From positions 3,596,001 to 3,660,000 of the forward strand of contig NZ_CP150291.1 of NCBI RefSeq assembly GCF_038051985.1: 64,000 bases of DNA, given 5' to 3'. Below are positions 18,347-27,210 of the stretch, in pieces. Each line of letters starts with the position of its first letter. Positions within the stretch are counted from its first letter, which is position 1. The translations under genes were made by a program, and so were the position numbers. The notes under the pieces are model-generated. The model was not told where the DNA came from. It saw only the letters and a list, made by a program, of their open reading frames with translations, and did not search any database. This stretch comes from Solibacillus sp. FSL H8-0523. GTDB lineage: Bacteria; Bacillota; Bacilli; Bacillales_A; Planococcaceae.

Positions 18347-18475
18347 ATGAAACTAAACAAAGTAATTAAAACAGCGATTAAATACGGACCAATCGTCTAT
18401 CCAATCATAAAAAAAATACTTAATAATCGTTCAACAGCAAAGCAACCAACGCCAACACGGACTCCAAAAAGATGA
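18347..18475 (+). CDS. Small basic protein, 42 aa
   Basis: A short gene with an excellent ribosome site (aaggagtg, six bases before the ATG), encoding MKLNKVIKTAIKYGPIVYPI followed by a lysine/arginine-rich polar tail ending KQPTPTRTPKR. An amphipathic helix is likely at the N-terminus. Its stop overlaps the A run of a strong terminator, which supports real expression. I do not recognise the family. Confidence 0.6.
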   Translation: MKLNKVIKTAIKYGPIVYPIIKKILNNRSTAKQPTPTRTPKR

Positions 18476-18518
18476 AAAAATGGAGTACTTCATTTCCCAA
18501 TGAAGTACTCCATTTTTT
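18475..18518. terminator. Bidirectional terminator
   Basis: AAAAAATGGAGTACTTCATT pairs with its exact complement around a short loop, between the 42-aa gene and sbcC. Confidence 0.9.
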
Positions 18519-21500
18519 TATTTAATTAAAATTTCAGTTGTACTATGACCCTCTTTTAATTTCTTCACGTGCAGGATTGCCGGCATCGCAGCCTTTAACT
18601 CTGCAACATGCGAAATCACGCCGATTAATCGGCCTGTTTGCTGAAGGTCAATTAAAATATCAATCGCACGTCTCAGTGCCTCTTCGTCAAGCGTACCAAA
18701 GCCTTCATCGATAAACATCGTATCAATATGCACGCTGCCCTGTACACTTTGAATGACATCCGCCATACCTAGTGCTAATGATAACGATGCATTGAATTTT
18801 TCTCCACCTGACAATGTTTTGACATCACGTGTTTGACCAGTATTGCTATCGTACACGTCGATACTTAAACCACTTTGTGCATTGCCCTCTTTGCGACCCG
18901 TTGATTTCAAGAAATATTGACCGTTTGATAACACGCGTAAACGTTCATTGGCCGCATGTGTCACCTTTTCTAAATAGCCAATTTGTGCAAAGCGCTCAAA
19001 GCTAATTTTGGCATCATTTTGGCCACGCACTAAATCATATACATGCTCAATTTGCTCTAGTTTTGCTTTATAGCTTTCAATTTGCTCAGCTGTTTGCTCA
19101 AGTTTTTCATACGTTGTTTCGCATTGTGTCGCGTAAGACTTTGTTAATTTCATGTTGGCGTAACGCTCATCTTGCTCATTATTTAATGTGGTGATTTGCT
19201 GCTCTAGCTCCGTCAAATCTGCTAATTGCTTTCCTTGTAATTGCGCTTCGTCCTCTGCGATTTGTACCGTTAATGTATGCAGCTGCTTGTTATACGTTTC
19301 AAGCATTTGACGAATTTGCTGTTGTACATCTGGTGCTACGAGTGCTGCTTGATAGCTTTCAATTGTAAAGTTTTCCTGTTGCAAAGCGTTTGTAAACGCG
19401 AGCTGAGCGAGCTGCTGTTCATGCTGTTTTTCTGTTACATGATTAACGGCATGCAACTGATTGACCTCGCTAGAATTTTGCTGTAATTGTGCTTGTTGTA
19501 AGGCATCTGCAGCTGCTTTTACTGCATTTTTTAGTGCCTGATACAATTGCTGTTGCTCAATCAGTGCTTGCTGTAGTTGAGCGATCGATGTAAATTGCGG
19601 CAATAGTAGTTGTTCACTTTGTTGAAGCTTGCCTTTTTCCTGTGCGAGCTGAGCATGAATATCATGGACATAGGCCTGTCCTTTTTCAATACGACCTTGA
19701 ATGACCTCACGCTGCTCCGTTAATTGCTCAAGCTTCGTACGCTCAGTTGTTAATTTCTGCTGTTGTGTGCGTAAATTAGCTAATTGAGTTGTAAGCTGTT
19801 GCAGGTGCGCTTCATAATGTACTAATTCTTCTAGCTCTAGATGCTGTTGTTGCAAGACGCTCAGCTTGTCGTTAAACGCTGCTTGTTCCACTTCAAGCTT
19901 AGATTGTACCTGATAATAGCTTTGGCGCTTCACATCCGCTTGTTGACGTAAAGCATCAAGCTTTGTTTCATCGACCTGTTGTGTTTCACGATTATGAATA
20001 GCTGGGTGCTCCGTGCTTCCACATACTGGACAAGCATCCCCGTGCTGTAGAGCTGCGGCTAAAAAGGCGGCTTGATTGCTACGGATTTGTTGCTCTACGG
20101 TTTGCAAGGCTTGCTGTGCTGTTGTGGCCTGTTGTTGCTTTTCCGTACAATCTGTTGCTAACTTTTCAACATGCTGTTGTCGTTTAATGGCTTCTTTTAC
20201 AAGTTCCACATGACGCATTGCAGTTGCATGTGCTTCATAGGTTTCCTCATATTTACTAACAGCCTGTTCCAACTCGCTAACATTTTGCTGTTGCAACTGC
20301 TGCTGTTCTTTTAACTGTGTCGCTTCATTTTGTAAATCGGCATATAAATTTTGTGCTTTTACTTGTTGTTGTTCTAGCTGTGCTACCGAATTACGCTGCG
20401 TATCAATCGTTTCATAAACAGGGATTAACTGTTCCAGCTGTGAAATATTTTTTGTATACGCTTCAAGTAACGGCTCATCTTTTTGCACTTGCTCATGCAT
20501 TGCTGTCGCTTCTTGTAGCTGTTGCTGCGCTTGTTGTAAATCTGCATTTGCCTTTTCGGCCGCTGCATTTGCTGTTTGTAATTGTGCTTTCGCTTTTGAT
20601 AAATCGCGCTCTAACGGTTCAATTTGACTCGCCTTTCGCGCTAATTGTAGGCGCTGCTCTTGCAACTGCATTTCTGCTTGTTGCTGCTGTAAGTTCACAA
20701 GCTCTGTCTGACGCTCGATAAAACGCTCAATCCGTTCATTCACAATCTTTTGCTCACTAAATTGCGTCGCCAGCTTCGTCGCCGTTTCCTTTACCTGCTC
20801 ATACTGCGTAGCAACCTCTTTTGACTGCTCTTCATAAAATTCACGTTCTTCGACTAATGCCTGTTTGACTTGATACATATTAATTGCATCATGACTGATT
20901 ACTTCAAAAAGTACCGATTCACGCTGCGGTAAACGAGACTTTATTTCTTGAATGGTGTGATCCTGCTGCATTTGGGCATGCTCGAACAATTTATCTGCAT
21001 GCTTCTTTTTGTCCTGTAGTAACGCAACCATTTTTGTAAAACGTTCGGTTTTGAAGATTTTGCGGAAAATTTCCTCTTTATGCTTTGACTCGGATGTTAA
21101 CAGCTTTTGAAATTCCCCTTGTGGAAGCATAACAATTTGATTGAATTGCGACTGAGTTAACCCGATGAGCTCCTCTACCTTCGCTTGTACGGGTCTTACT
21201 TGGAACTTTTCGACGGCTGGTGTTAGTTGACCACCTGTAATGTCATAAAATTCACGCTGTGCTTTTGCGCCGTCATGCCCAAATTTACGCCAGATTCGAT
21301 ACATGCGCCCACGGACTTCAAACTCAAGCTCTACTTCGGTATCAACCGTGTCATCGGCAAAATCACTCCGTAAAAAGGCCGATTTTTCGCGGTCCTCTCC
21401 ACTCCCTGAGTCATAGAGCGCGAAGGTGATTGCATCGAAGATTGTCGTTTTCCCTGCACCTGTTGAACCGGAAACAACGAAAATTCCGTGCTCGTGAAGC

Positions 21501-21571
21501 TTTGTAAAATCAATTACTTCCTTGTCTTTGTACGGACCAAATGCCGTCATCGTTAATTTTAGTGGCTTCAT
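18518..21571 (-). CDS. sbcC: Exonuclease subunit SbcC
   Basis: A 1017-residue SMC/Rad50-like ATPase that works with SbcD to cut hairpins and DNA ends in the cytoplasm. The N-terminal head has the Walker A GSTGAGKTTIFDA (residue 35 region) and Q-loop MLPQGEFQKLL; two long Gln-rich coiled coils flank the zinc hook CPVCG in mid-protein; the C-terminal head carries the signature LSGGEKFNASLSLA, Walker B FIDEGFGTLD and the switch His in GVISHVAEL. Its ATG is two bases after the sbcD stop with aggaggtg inside the end of sbcD, so the two are translated together. Heavy CAG/CAA-rich coding in the coils gives spurious antisense frames. Confidence 0.95.
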   Translation of the reverse strand: MKPLKLTMTAFGPYKDKEVIDFTKLHEHGIFVVSGSTGAGKTTIFDAITFALYDSGSGEDREKSAFLRSDFADDTVDTEVELEFEVRGRMYRIWRKFGHDGAKAQREFYDITGGQLTPAVEKFQVRPVQAKVEELIGLTQSQFNQIVMLPQGEFQKLLTSESKHKEEIFRKIFKTERFTKMVALLQDKKKHADKLFEHAQMQQDHTIQEIKSRLPQRESVLFEVISHDAINMYQVKQALVEEREFYEEQSKEVATQYEQVKETATKLATQFSEQKIVNERIERFIERQTELVNLQQQQAEMQLQEQRLQLARKASQIEPLERDLSKAKAQLQTANAAAEKANADLQQAQQQLQEATAMHEQVQKDEPLLEAYTKNISQLEQLIPVYETIDTQRNSVAQLEQQQVKAQNLYADLQNEATQLKEQQQLQQQNVSELEQAVSKYEETYEAHATAMRHVELVKEAIKRQQHVEKLATDCTEKQQQATTAQQALQTVEQQIRSNQAAFLAAALQHGDACPVCGSTEHPAIHNRETQQVDETKLDALRQQADVKRQSYYQVQSKLEVEQAAFNDKLSVLQQQHLELEELVHYEAHLQQLTTQLANLRTQQQKLTTERTKLEQLTEQREVIQGRIEKGQAYVHDIHAQLAQEKGKLQQSEQLLLPQFTSIAQLQQALIEQQQLYQALKNAVKAAADALQQAQLQQNSSEVNQLHAVNHVTEKQHEQQLAQLAFTNALQQENFTIESYQAALVAPDVQQQIRQMLETYNKQLHTLTVQIAEDEAQLQGKQLADLTELEQQITTLNNEQDERYANMKLTKSYATQCETTYEKLEQTAEQIESYKAKLEQIEHVYDLVRGQNDAKISFERFAQIGYLEKVTHAANERLRVLSNGQYFLKSTGRKEGNAQSGLSIDVYDSNTGQTRDVKTLSGGEKFNASLSLALGMADVIQSVQGSVHIDTMFIDEGFGTLDEEALRRAIDILIDLQQTGRLIGVISHVAELKAAMPAILHVKKLKEGHSTTEILIK

Positions 21572-21573
21572 TG

Positions 21574-22734
21574 TTACACCTCCTGCTTTTCGCGTTCGTC
21601 ATCAAGTAATTGCTGTAGTACTTCTGTATAAATTGCTTTTGTTTCCACGCTCAGTTCCTTGCCTGTCATTTCGCTATAAAACAGCTCAAATAGCTCTGAA
21701 TCGTCCATTTGCACGCGGTTCATAGTTGTTGATTGTTGCTCGATTTGTGTAAATACTGCTGTTCGTTCAATATGCAGTGCATTTGGATACACGGTGCGCA
21801 CAAGTTCTGCCGCGCCCTTTACATAGCCTTCATCTTCTAGCTTCACAAAGACATAATCATCACTTTTCGCATGCTGTAAAATATCATCGAGCACACCTTT
21901 TACAATACGCATTTCACGTTTTGGTGTGAACAGCTTCTTCTCTAATGCCACCGTACCATCCTGCGCTAAATCAACGATAAAAAATCCCTTTTTATGTGTT
22001 ACTTCTGATTCTGAATATTTAAGTGGCGAACCTGAATATTGAATCGTTTCATTGGCAACAAAATGGGCTTGGTGTAAGTGCCCTAATGCGGTATAGCAAA
22101 ATGGGTCAAATAACGCAGCGTTAATACATTCCGTACCGCCAATGGTTAACTTACGCTCCGAGTCACTTGTGTTTAATTCGGGCATCCCGTCTTTTGTGAT
22201 AAATGCATGCGCTACAATAACATTGCGCTTTGTTTCGTCTAAATTCCGTTTGATTTGTTCAATAATTTTGGCCATTGCAGCTTCATGCGTCGTAATCGAA
22301 TCATCGCCAAACAGAATACGTACTGTTGAAGGCTCCGCAAATGGCACTAAATAAAAGTGCACCTCACCAAATTCATCCTCTAGCACGACTGGCTTGATGT
22401 TTTTTTCTAAATGTCCGACAAGATGTAAACCGCTTGATTTCATCAGCTCACTACCAAAGTTTAAACGTGTTGCGCTATCATGATTTCCAGCAATCGCCAC
22501 AATCGGCGTTTTTTCATCGATTAAAATTTGTTTAAATGTTTTATTCAATAATTGAATGGCTTCTGTTGGTGGAACGGAACGGTCATACAGATCCCCTGCA
22601 ATAATCACAACATCTGGCTTTTCAATTTGAATTTGCTCGATGAACTGCTGTAATATGTACGCTTGGTCCTCTGTCATCGCTACACCTTGCACGAGTTTCC
22701 CTAAATGCCAATCAGCTGTATGAAAGATTTTCAT
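21574..22734 (-). CDS. sbcD: Exonuclease subunit SbcD (Mre11-type nuclease)
   Basis: A 386-residue metallophosphoesterase forming the nuclease of the SbcCD complex. The five phosphoesterase motifs are in order: FHTADWHLGK (Asp/His), VIIAGDLYDRS (Asp), AGNHDSATRL (Asn-His-Asp), AHAFI (His) and TALGHLHQAH (His-x-His). A capping and SbcC-binding region follows. The ribosome site gaggagg lies about nine bases before the ATG. It is first in the sbcDC operon, and the promoter is likely in 22735-22784. Confidence 0.94.
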   Translation of the reverse strand: MKIFHTADWHLGKLVQGVAMTEDQAYILQQFIEQIQIEKPDVVIIAGDLYDRSVPPTEAIQLLNKTFKQILIDEKTPIVAIAGNHDSATRLNFGSELMKSSGLHLVGHLEKNIKPVVLEDEFGEVHFYLVPFAEPSTVRILFGDDSITTHEAAMAKIIEQIKRNLDETKRNVIVAHAFITKDGMPELNTSDSERKLTIGGTECINAALFDPFCYTALGHLHQAHFVANETIQYSGSPLKYSESEVTHKKGFFIVDLAQDGTVALEKKLFTPKREMRIVKGVLDDILQHAKSDDYVFVKLEDEGYVKGAAELVRTVYPNALHIERTAVFTQIEQQSTTMNRVQMDDSELFELFYSEMTGKELSVETKAIYTEVLQQLLDDEREKQEV

Positions 22735-22784
22735 GAGCTACGCCTCCTCTAAAAAAATGATACTTTAAGTGTACATGAGCCCAT

Positions 22785-22829
22785 AAAAAAAAACCACAAT
22801 ACACGAATGCTCGTTCGTATACTGTGGTA
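22785..22829 (-). terminator. Terminator upstream of sbcD
   Basis: ACCACAATACACGAATGCTC pairs with its near complement up to TACTGTGGT, with nine T on the minus-strand 3' side. It would end the leftward peptide transporter operon. Confidence 0.75.
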
Positions 22830-22837
22830 GATATATC

Positions 22838-22901
22838 AATTATGCCGAGGCTAACTTTTGTCCAGATTTTTCCGAGGGGTTTGACCCCCTGCTGAATTAA
22901 G
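22838..22901 (+). repeat. Interspersed repeat (tatgccgagg family), short copy
   Basis: attatgccgagg, gtccagattttt and cgaggggtttgaccccctg occur in the same order as in the 44932-45240 block; ctgctgaattaagtta closes it, matching ctgctgaactaagttaa at 45225. The variable stem module of the longer copies is absent. Confidence 0.5.
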
Positions 22902-23915
22902 TTAGTATTTAGCTTTCATGGTTCCTGCAGAAATTTCTTCTAAATAGTGACATGCCGCTTCATGTGTCTCTTTCATGACATCTGTCGAACGAAGCTCCGG
23001 CATATCCGTTTTACATTTATCCGTCGCAAACGGGCATCGCGTATGGAAACGGCAGCCAGTTGGTGGATCGATCGGTGACGGTACATCCCCTCTTAATACG
23101 ATACGATTTTTCACCGCATCTGGGTCTGGTACTGGAATCGCCGAAAGTAATGCCTTTGTATAAGGATGTTGCGGATTTTCAAATAAGCTTAACTTATCGG
23201 CAATCTCGACAATTTTTCCTAAGTACATCACGATAATACGGTCAGAAATATGACGTACTACCCCTAAGTCATGCGAAATGAATAAGTATGTTAAACCGAA
23301 TTCATTTTGCAGTTCCTCTAATAAGTTTAATACTTGTGCCTGAATCGATACATCAAGTGCCGATACCGCTTCGTCACAAATAATTAATTTCGGGTCTACT
23401 GATAATGCACGTGCAATCCCAATACGCTGACGTTGCCCACCTGAAAATTCATGTGGATAACGGTCTGCTTGATAAGGACGTAAGCCTACTGTTTCAAGTA
23501 ATTCTTCAATACGAGCACGACGCTGATCAGCTGGTAAAACATTTTGAATATGCATCGCTTCGCTTAACACGCTCGCTACGGTTTGGCGCGGGTTGATTGA
23601 TGCATATGGATCTTGGAAGATAATTTGTAAGTCTTTACGGAATTTACGCATTTCACCTTTTGGAATTTTCGTTAGGTCCGTTCCTTGGAACACCACTGAA
23701 CCTTCAGTTGGCTCCTCTAATCGTAAAATCGCTCGACCTGTCGTTGATTTACCACAGCCTGATTCCCCTACGATACTTACCGTTTCGCCTTCATAAATTG
23801 TAAATGAAATATCGTCTACTGCCTTTACGTGGTTGACGGTACGGCCTAAAAACCCACCTTTAATCGGGAAATATTGCTTTAATCCCTCAACCTTTAACAG
23901 TTCTTTTTTCGCCAT
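22902..23915 (-). CDS. Oligo/dipeptide ABC transporter ATPase (OppF/DppF type)
   Basis: A 337-residue cytoplasmic ATPase powering peptide import. It shows the Walker [17 protein letters not shown]-loop [13 protein letters not shown], signature [16 protein letters not shown], Walker [16 protein letters not shown] and switch FISHDLGVV. The C-terminal oligopeptide/dipeptide extension has [19 protein letters not shown] and a Cys-containing tail ([15 protein letters not shown]) that in some relatives binds an iron-sulfur cluster. It is last in a four-gene operon and overlaps the preceding ATPase gene by 29 bases. Confidence 0.92.
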   Translation of the reverse strand: MAKKELLKVEGLKQYFPIKGGFLGRTVNHVKAVDDISFTIYEGETVSIVGESGCGKSTTGRAILRLEEPTEGSVVFQGTDLTKIPKGEMRKFRKDLQIIFQDPYASINPRQTVASVLSEAMHIQNVLPADQRRARIEELLETVGLRPYQADRYPHEFSGGQRQRIGIARALSVDPKLIICDEAVSALDVSIQAQVLNLLEELQNEFGLTYLFISHDLGVVRHISDRIIVMYLGKIVEIADKLSLFENPQHPYTKALLSAIPVPDPDAVKNRIVLRGDVPSPIDPPTGCRFHTRCPFATDKCKTDMPELRSTDVMKETHEAACHYLEEISAGTMKAKY

Positions 23916-24924
23916 ATAGCGTCACCTCCGATTCTCCATCCCATTCATCTGAATACATCCAGCAGCGAATTTGCTCGCCGTTTTCATTGCCTGTTGCTAA
24001 TAAATCTGGCTGCTTCTGATGACAAAGCTCCGTTGCAACAGGACAACGCGGTGCAAATCGGCAACCCACTGGCATTTCATGGGGACTTGGCACCATTCCT
24101 TTAATCGGAATTAAACGCTCTTGGTCGATATCATGACGTGGTAATGAATTCAGTAAGCCTAATGTGTAAGGGTGCTTCGGATTTTTAAATAGCGTGCGCA
24201 CATCCGAGTACTCTACCACTTGACCTGCATACATTACCGCAACATAATCACATGTTTCTGCTACAACCCCAAGGTCATGGGTAATCATAATTACGGACAT
24301 GCCTAAACGGTTTTGAAGGTCACGGATTAATTCTAAAATTTGTGCTTGAATGGTTACATCGAGCGCTGTTGTTGGTTCATCGGCGATTAAAATTTCTGGG
24401 TCACACGCAAGTGCCATCGCAATCATGACACGTTGACGCATCCCTCCTGACAGTTCGTATGGATATTGTTTTACACGTTTTTCAGGAGATGGAATTCCTA
24501 CAAGCTTCAGCATTTCGACCGATTGCTGCATGGCTTCTTTTTTCCCTAATTTTTTGTGGATTTTTAGCGTTTCACTAATTTGTTGTCCAACTGTATAAAC
24601 AGGGTTAAGTGATGTCATCGGTTCTTGGAAAATCATTGAAATTTGATTTCCTCGAATTTCACGCATGCCCTTGTCTGATAGTTTTAATAGGTCTTTTCCT
24701 TTAAAAAGAATTTCCCCGCCCTTTGTTTTACCGTTTGCTGCGAGTAGTCGTAAAATGGATAACGATGTAATACTTTTCCCAGAACCCGATTCTCCTACAA
24801 TACCAATTGTTTTTCCTTTTGGAACGGTAAAGCTTACACCATCTACCGCACGCACTTCTCCACCATCCGTACTAAATGATGTTTGTAAGTTATTTACAAC
24901 TAAAATATTTTCCATTTCATTCAT
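23887..24924 (-). CDS. Oligo/dipeptide ABC transporter ATPase (OppD/DppD type)
   Basis: The partner ATPase, 345 residues. The Walker [20 protein letters not shown]-loop [14 protein letters not shown], signature [16 protein letters not shown], Walker [15 protein letters not shown] and [11 protein letters not shown] are present. The C-terminal extension includes [17 protein letters not shown] with the cysteine set of [14 protein letters not shown]. The ribosome site gaggtg is five bases before the ATG. It lies 22 bases after the permease gene at 24946. Confidence 0.92.
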   Translation of the reverse strand: MNEMENILVVNNLQTSFSTDGGEVRAVDGVSFTVPKGKTIGIVGESGSGKSITSLSILRLLAANGKTKGGEILFKGKDLLKLSDKGMREIRGNQISMIFQEPMTSLNPVYTVGQQISETLKIHKKLGKKEAMQQSVEMLKLVGIPSPEKRVKQYPYELSGGMRQRVMIAMALACDPEILIADEPTTALDVTIQAQILELIRDLQNRLGMSVIMITHDLGVVAETCDYVAVMYAGQVVEYSDVRTLFKNPKHPYTLGLLNSLPRHDIDQERLIPIKGMVPSPHEMPVGCRFAPRCPVATELCHQKQPDLLATGNENGEQIRCWMYSDEWDGESEVTLYGEKRTVKG

Positions 24925-24945
24925 AGTAACACCTCTTTTCTGTCA

Positions 24946-25899
24946 TTAGTTCAAGTCAATTCGTTTATTTAAGAACTTGTATGAAATATCTACAAGTAAG
25001 TTTACGAGTACGAACAGTAAGGAAATGACGAGTACTGTTCCTTGTACGATAGGGAAATCTCGCTGCCTAATCGCATCAATCGTTAAACGACCCATCCCGT
25101 TAATTGCAAAAATTGATTCCGTTAATACTGCACCGCCTAAGAAACCACCGAATTCTAAACCGATAACCGTTACAACTGGAATCAGTGCATTTTTAAGTGC
25201 ATGACGATAAATCACAATACGTTCAGAAACCCCTTTTGCACGCGCTGTACGAATATAATCTTGACCAATAACTTCTAACATTGAAGAACGTGTCATACGT
25301 GCGATAATTGCTGCACCACCGGTACCGAGTGTAATCACAGGTAATACCATTTGACGCCACGATTCACCCCAACCGGATGGCCTCATTTTCAAGAATTCTG
25401 GTAAATCTATACCAAGTGGTAAATTACCTAAAGCAAACCATTGAATTAATAAAAGACCTAACCAGAAGTTCGGCATTGATAAGCCGAATAAGGCAATAAT
25501 CATAATTGATACGTCTGTTAGCGTATAATGACGTACCGCTGAAATAATCCCAGCAATTAATCCAAGAAAGACCGCTAAAATCGTGGCATACACCGATACT
25601 TCAACAGTAATCCAAAAACGTGCTTGAATTTCCTCCATTACAGGACGACCACTACGCACCGAGTTCCCTAAATCACCTTGTAAGGCATTACCTAAAAATC
25701 GACCATATTGAACGTAAGCCGGATCATTTAACCCTAGCTTTTCACGTAAATTTTCTACTGTTTGCTCGGATGCACCTTCCCCTGCCATAACCTGTGCAGG
25801 GTCACCAGGAATAAGGAACATCAACGAGAATACTAAAATCGATACCCCAATTAATACTGGGATCGTTTGTAACAAACGACGAATAATATATTTAGTCAT
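24946..25899 (-). CDS. Peptide ABC transporter permease (DppB/OppB type)
   Basis: A 317-residue permease with six membrane helices. The N-terminal YIIRRLLQTIPVLIGVSILVF helix, the periplasmic FLIPGDPA segment and the EAA loop (RTARAKGVSERIVIYRHALK), which contacts the ATPases, are typical of DppB/GsiC-type subunits. ataggggggaa precedes the ATG. It follows the DppC-type permease by 13 bases; in many operons the B gene comes first, so the order is reversed here. Confidence 0.92.
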   Translation of the reverse strand: MTKYIIRRLLQTIPVLIGVSILVFSLMFLIPGDPAQVMAGEGASEQTVENLREKLGLNDPAYVQYGRFLGNALQGDLGNSVRSGRPVMEEIQARFWITVEVSVYATILAVFLGLIAGIISAVRHYTLTDVSIMIIALFGLSMPNFWLGLLLIQWFALGNLPLGIDLPEFLKMRPSGWGESWRQMVLPVITLGTGGAAIIARMTRSSMLEVIGQDYIRTARAKGVSERIVIYRHALKNALIPVVTVIGLEFGGFLGGAVLTESIFAINGMGRLTIDAIRQRDFPIVQGTVLVISLLFVLVNLLVDISYKFLNKRIDLN

Positions 25900-25912
25900 T
25901 AACTGTTCCCCC

Positions 25913-26809
25913 CTATTGTTTCATTTTTGGATCGAGTGCATCACGTAATCCATCACCGAAAATATTGAACGCTAATACAACAACAACAATCATTATCCCT
26001 GGAATTAATACCATGTGACTTGCGTTATGCATATACGTACGACCATCACTTAACATCGCGCCCCATTCAGGTGTTGGAGGCTGCGCACCTAAACCTAAGT
26101 AGGCTAAGCCTGCCGCCGTTAAAATTGCTGTTGCAATACGCATTGTTGCTTGTACCATAATTGGAGACAGAATATTCGGTAAAATATGTTTGAAAATAAT
26201 TCGTATATCTGATGCCCCTAATGCCCTCACCGCATCGATGTATTCGAGTTTTTTTACTTGTAAGGTCGAGCCACGTACGATACGGGCAAATGCCGGTATC
26301 GAGAAAATCCCTACCGCAATAATTACGTTTATTAAGCTACCGCCTAATACAGAAACAATTGCAAGAGCTAATAACATCCCTGGGAATGCTAATAAAATAT
26401 CCATAATACGCATTGTAATCGTATCAACCGTACCACCGTAATACCCAGCAATAATCCCTAACACAACACCTAATACCCCACCGATAATAACCGATAAGAA
26501 ACCAACCATTAATGTTAACTTTGTACCATGAACAATCCTTGAAAAAATATCACGGCCAAAGTTATCCGTACCAAACCAATGTTCCTTCGATGGTGCTTGA
26601 AGCTTGTTCAGTAAATTCTGTGCATTTGGATCTGTTTTCACTAAAAACGGTCCAATTAAGCCTACTAAAATGATAAAAAGAATAATAAGTCCACCAACTA
26701 CAGCCGCTTTGTTTTTCAATAAACGTTTCATAAACGTTTTGAAAGCTTCTGCACGAGGACTACTTTTTTGTACATTAGAAGGATTTTTCTCTGTCTGTGT
26801 CGTACTCAA
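25913..26809 (-). CDS. Peptide ABC transporter permease (DppC/OppC type)
   Basis: A 298-residue permease with an N-terminal cytoplasmic tail (TEKNPSNVQKSSPRAE), a first helix (AAVVGGLIILFIILVGLIGP), the HWFGTDNFGRDIFSRI motif that marks this family, and the EAA loop DAVRALGASDIRIIFKHILP. The start is taken as TTG at 26809 because aaagggtgg lies six bases before it; the longer frame also begins with TTG but without a site. It is first in the leftward operon, with CodY-like boxes upstream. Confidence 0.9.
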   Translation of the reverse strand: MSTTQTEKNPSNVQKSSPRAEAFKTFMKRLLKNKAAVVGGLIILFIILVGLIGPFLVKTDPNAQNLLNKLQAPSKEHWFGTDNFGRDIFSRIVHGTKLTLMVGFLSVIIGGVLGVVLGIIAGYYGGTVDTITMRIMDILLAFPGMLLALAIVSVLGGSLINVIIAVGIFSIPAFARIVRGSTLQVKKLEYIDAVRALGASDIRIIFKHILPNILSPIMVQATMRIATAILTAAGLAYLGLGAQPPTPEWGAMLSDGRTYMHNASHMVLIPGIMIVVVVLAFNIFGDGLRDALDPKMKQ

Positions 26810-26920
26810 TATAAACCACCCTTTCAATTTGTAATTTCTAACAAATAAAATATAAATTTCATATAATTACTAGTATATAGAGGAAAAACTATACATTTCA
26901 ATATATTATTAATTTTTAAT

Positions 26921-26935
26921 AAAATTCTGAATATT
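26921..26935. promoter_or_regulatory. CodY-like box 1
   Basis: AAAATTCTGAATATT matches the CodY consensus AATTTTCWGAAAATT at 12 of 15 positions. It lies on the operon side of the divergent region. Confidence 0.45.
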
Positions 26936-27032
26936 TTACTATTAATATATTTTTAGTGCTTTTGACTATATCAAAATAGCGTAAAGTTCTTTGTACTTAT
27001 TGTTATCACTGGATAAACCCTTGCTACAAAAC

Positions 27033-27047
27033 AATTTTCTGAAAATA
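27033..27047. promoter_or_regulatory. CodY box 2, 14 of 15 match
   Basis: AATTTTCTGAAAATA differs from the CodY consensus AATTTTCWGAAAATT only at the last base. CodY represses peptide transport genes in many Bacillales when branched-chain amino acids and GTP are plentiful. Confidence 0.68.
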
Positions 27048-27210
27048 GAGAAATTATATTAATATACTCAAATTATCGCGTTTTTTCTCTAATTATAATA
27101 AAATTTCTTTTTTCATTGTTGATACTTCCTCGTTAATTGTGATATCATTTGTACAGGAATTTACATTATTGTAATATTCTAAAATAATTTTAAATAGGGG
27201 GACTTCCATA

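Larger units (their letters stand above)
26810..27210. other. Divergent regulatory region of the peptide transporter
   Basis: About 400 very AT-rich bases separate the leftward permease/ATPase operon from the rightward binding-protein gene. Two CodY-like boxes are the only recognisable sites. No reading frame of interest. Confidence 0.7.

Noticed and set aside
18518-21571. Several open frames antisense to sbcC, such as 20317-20721
   Set aside because: They arise from the CAG/CAA-rich coiled-coil coding; they have no ribosome sites and low-complexity Leu/Val-rich products.
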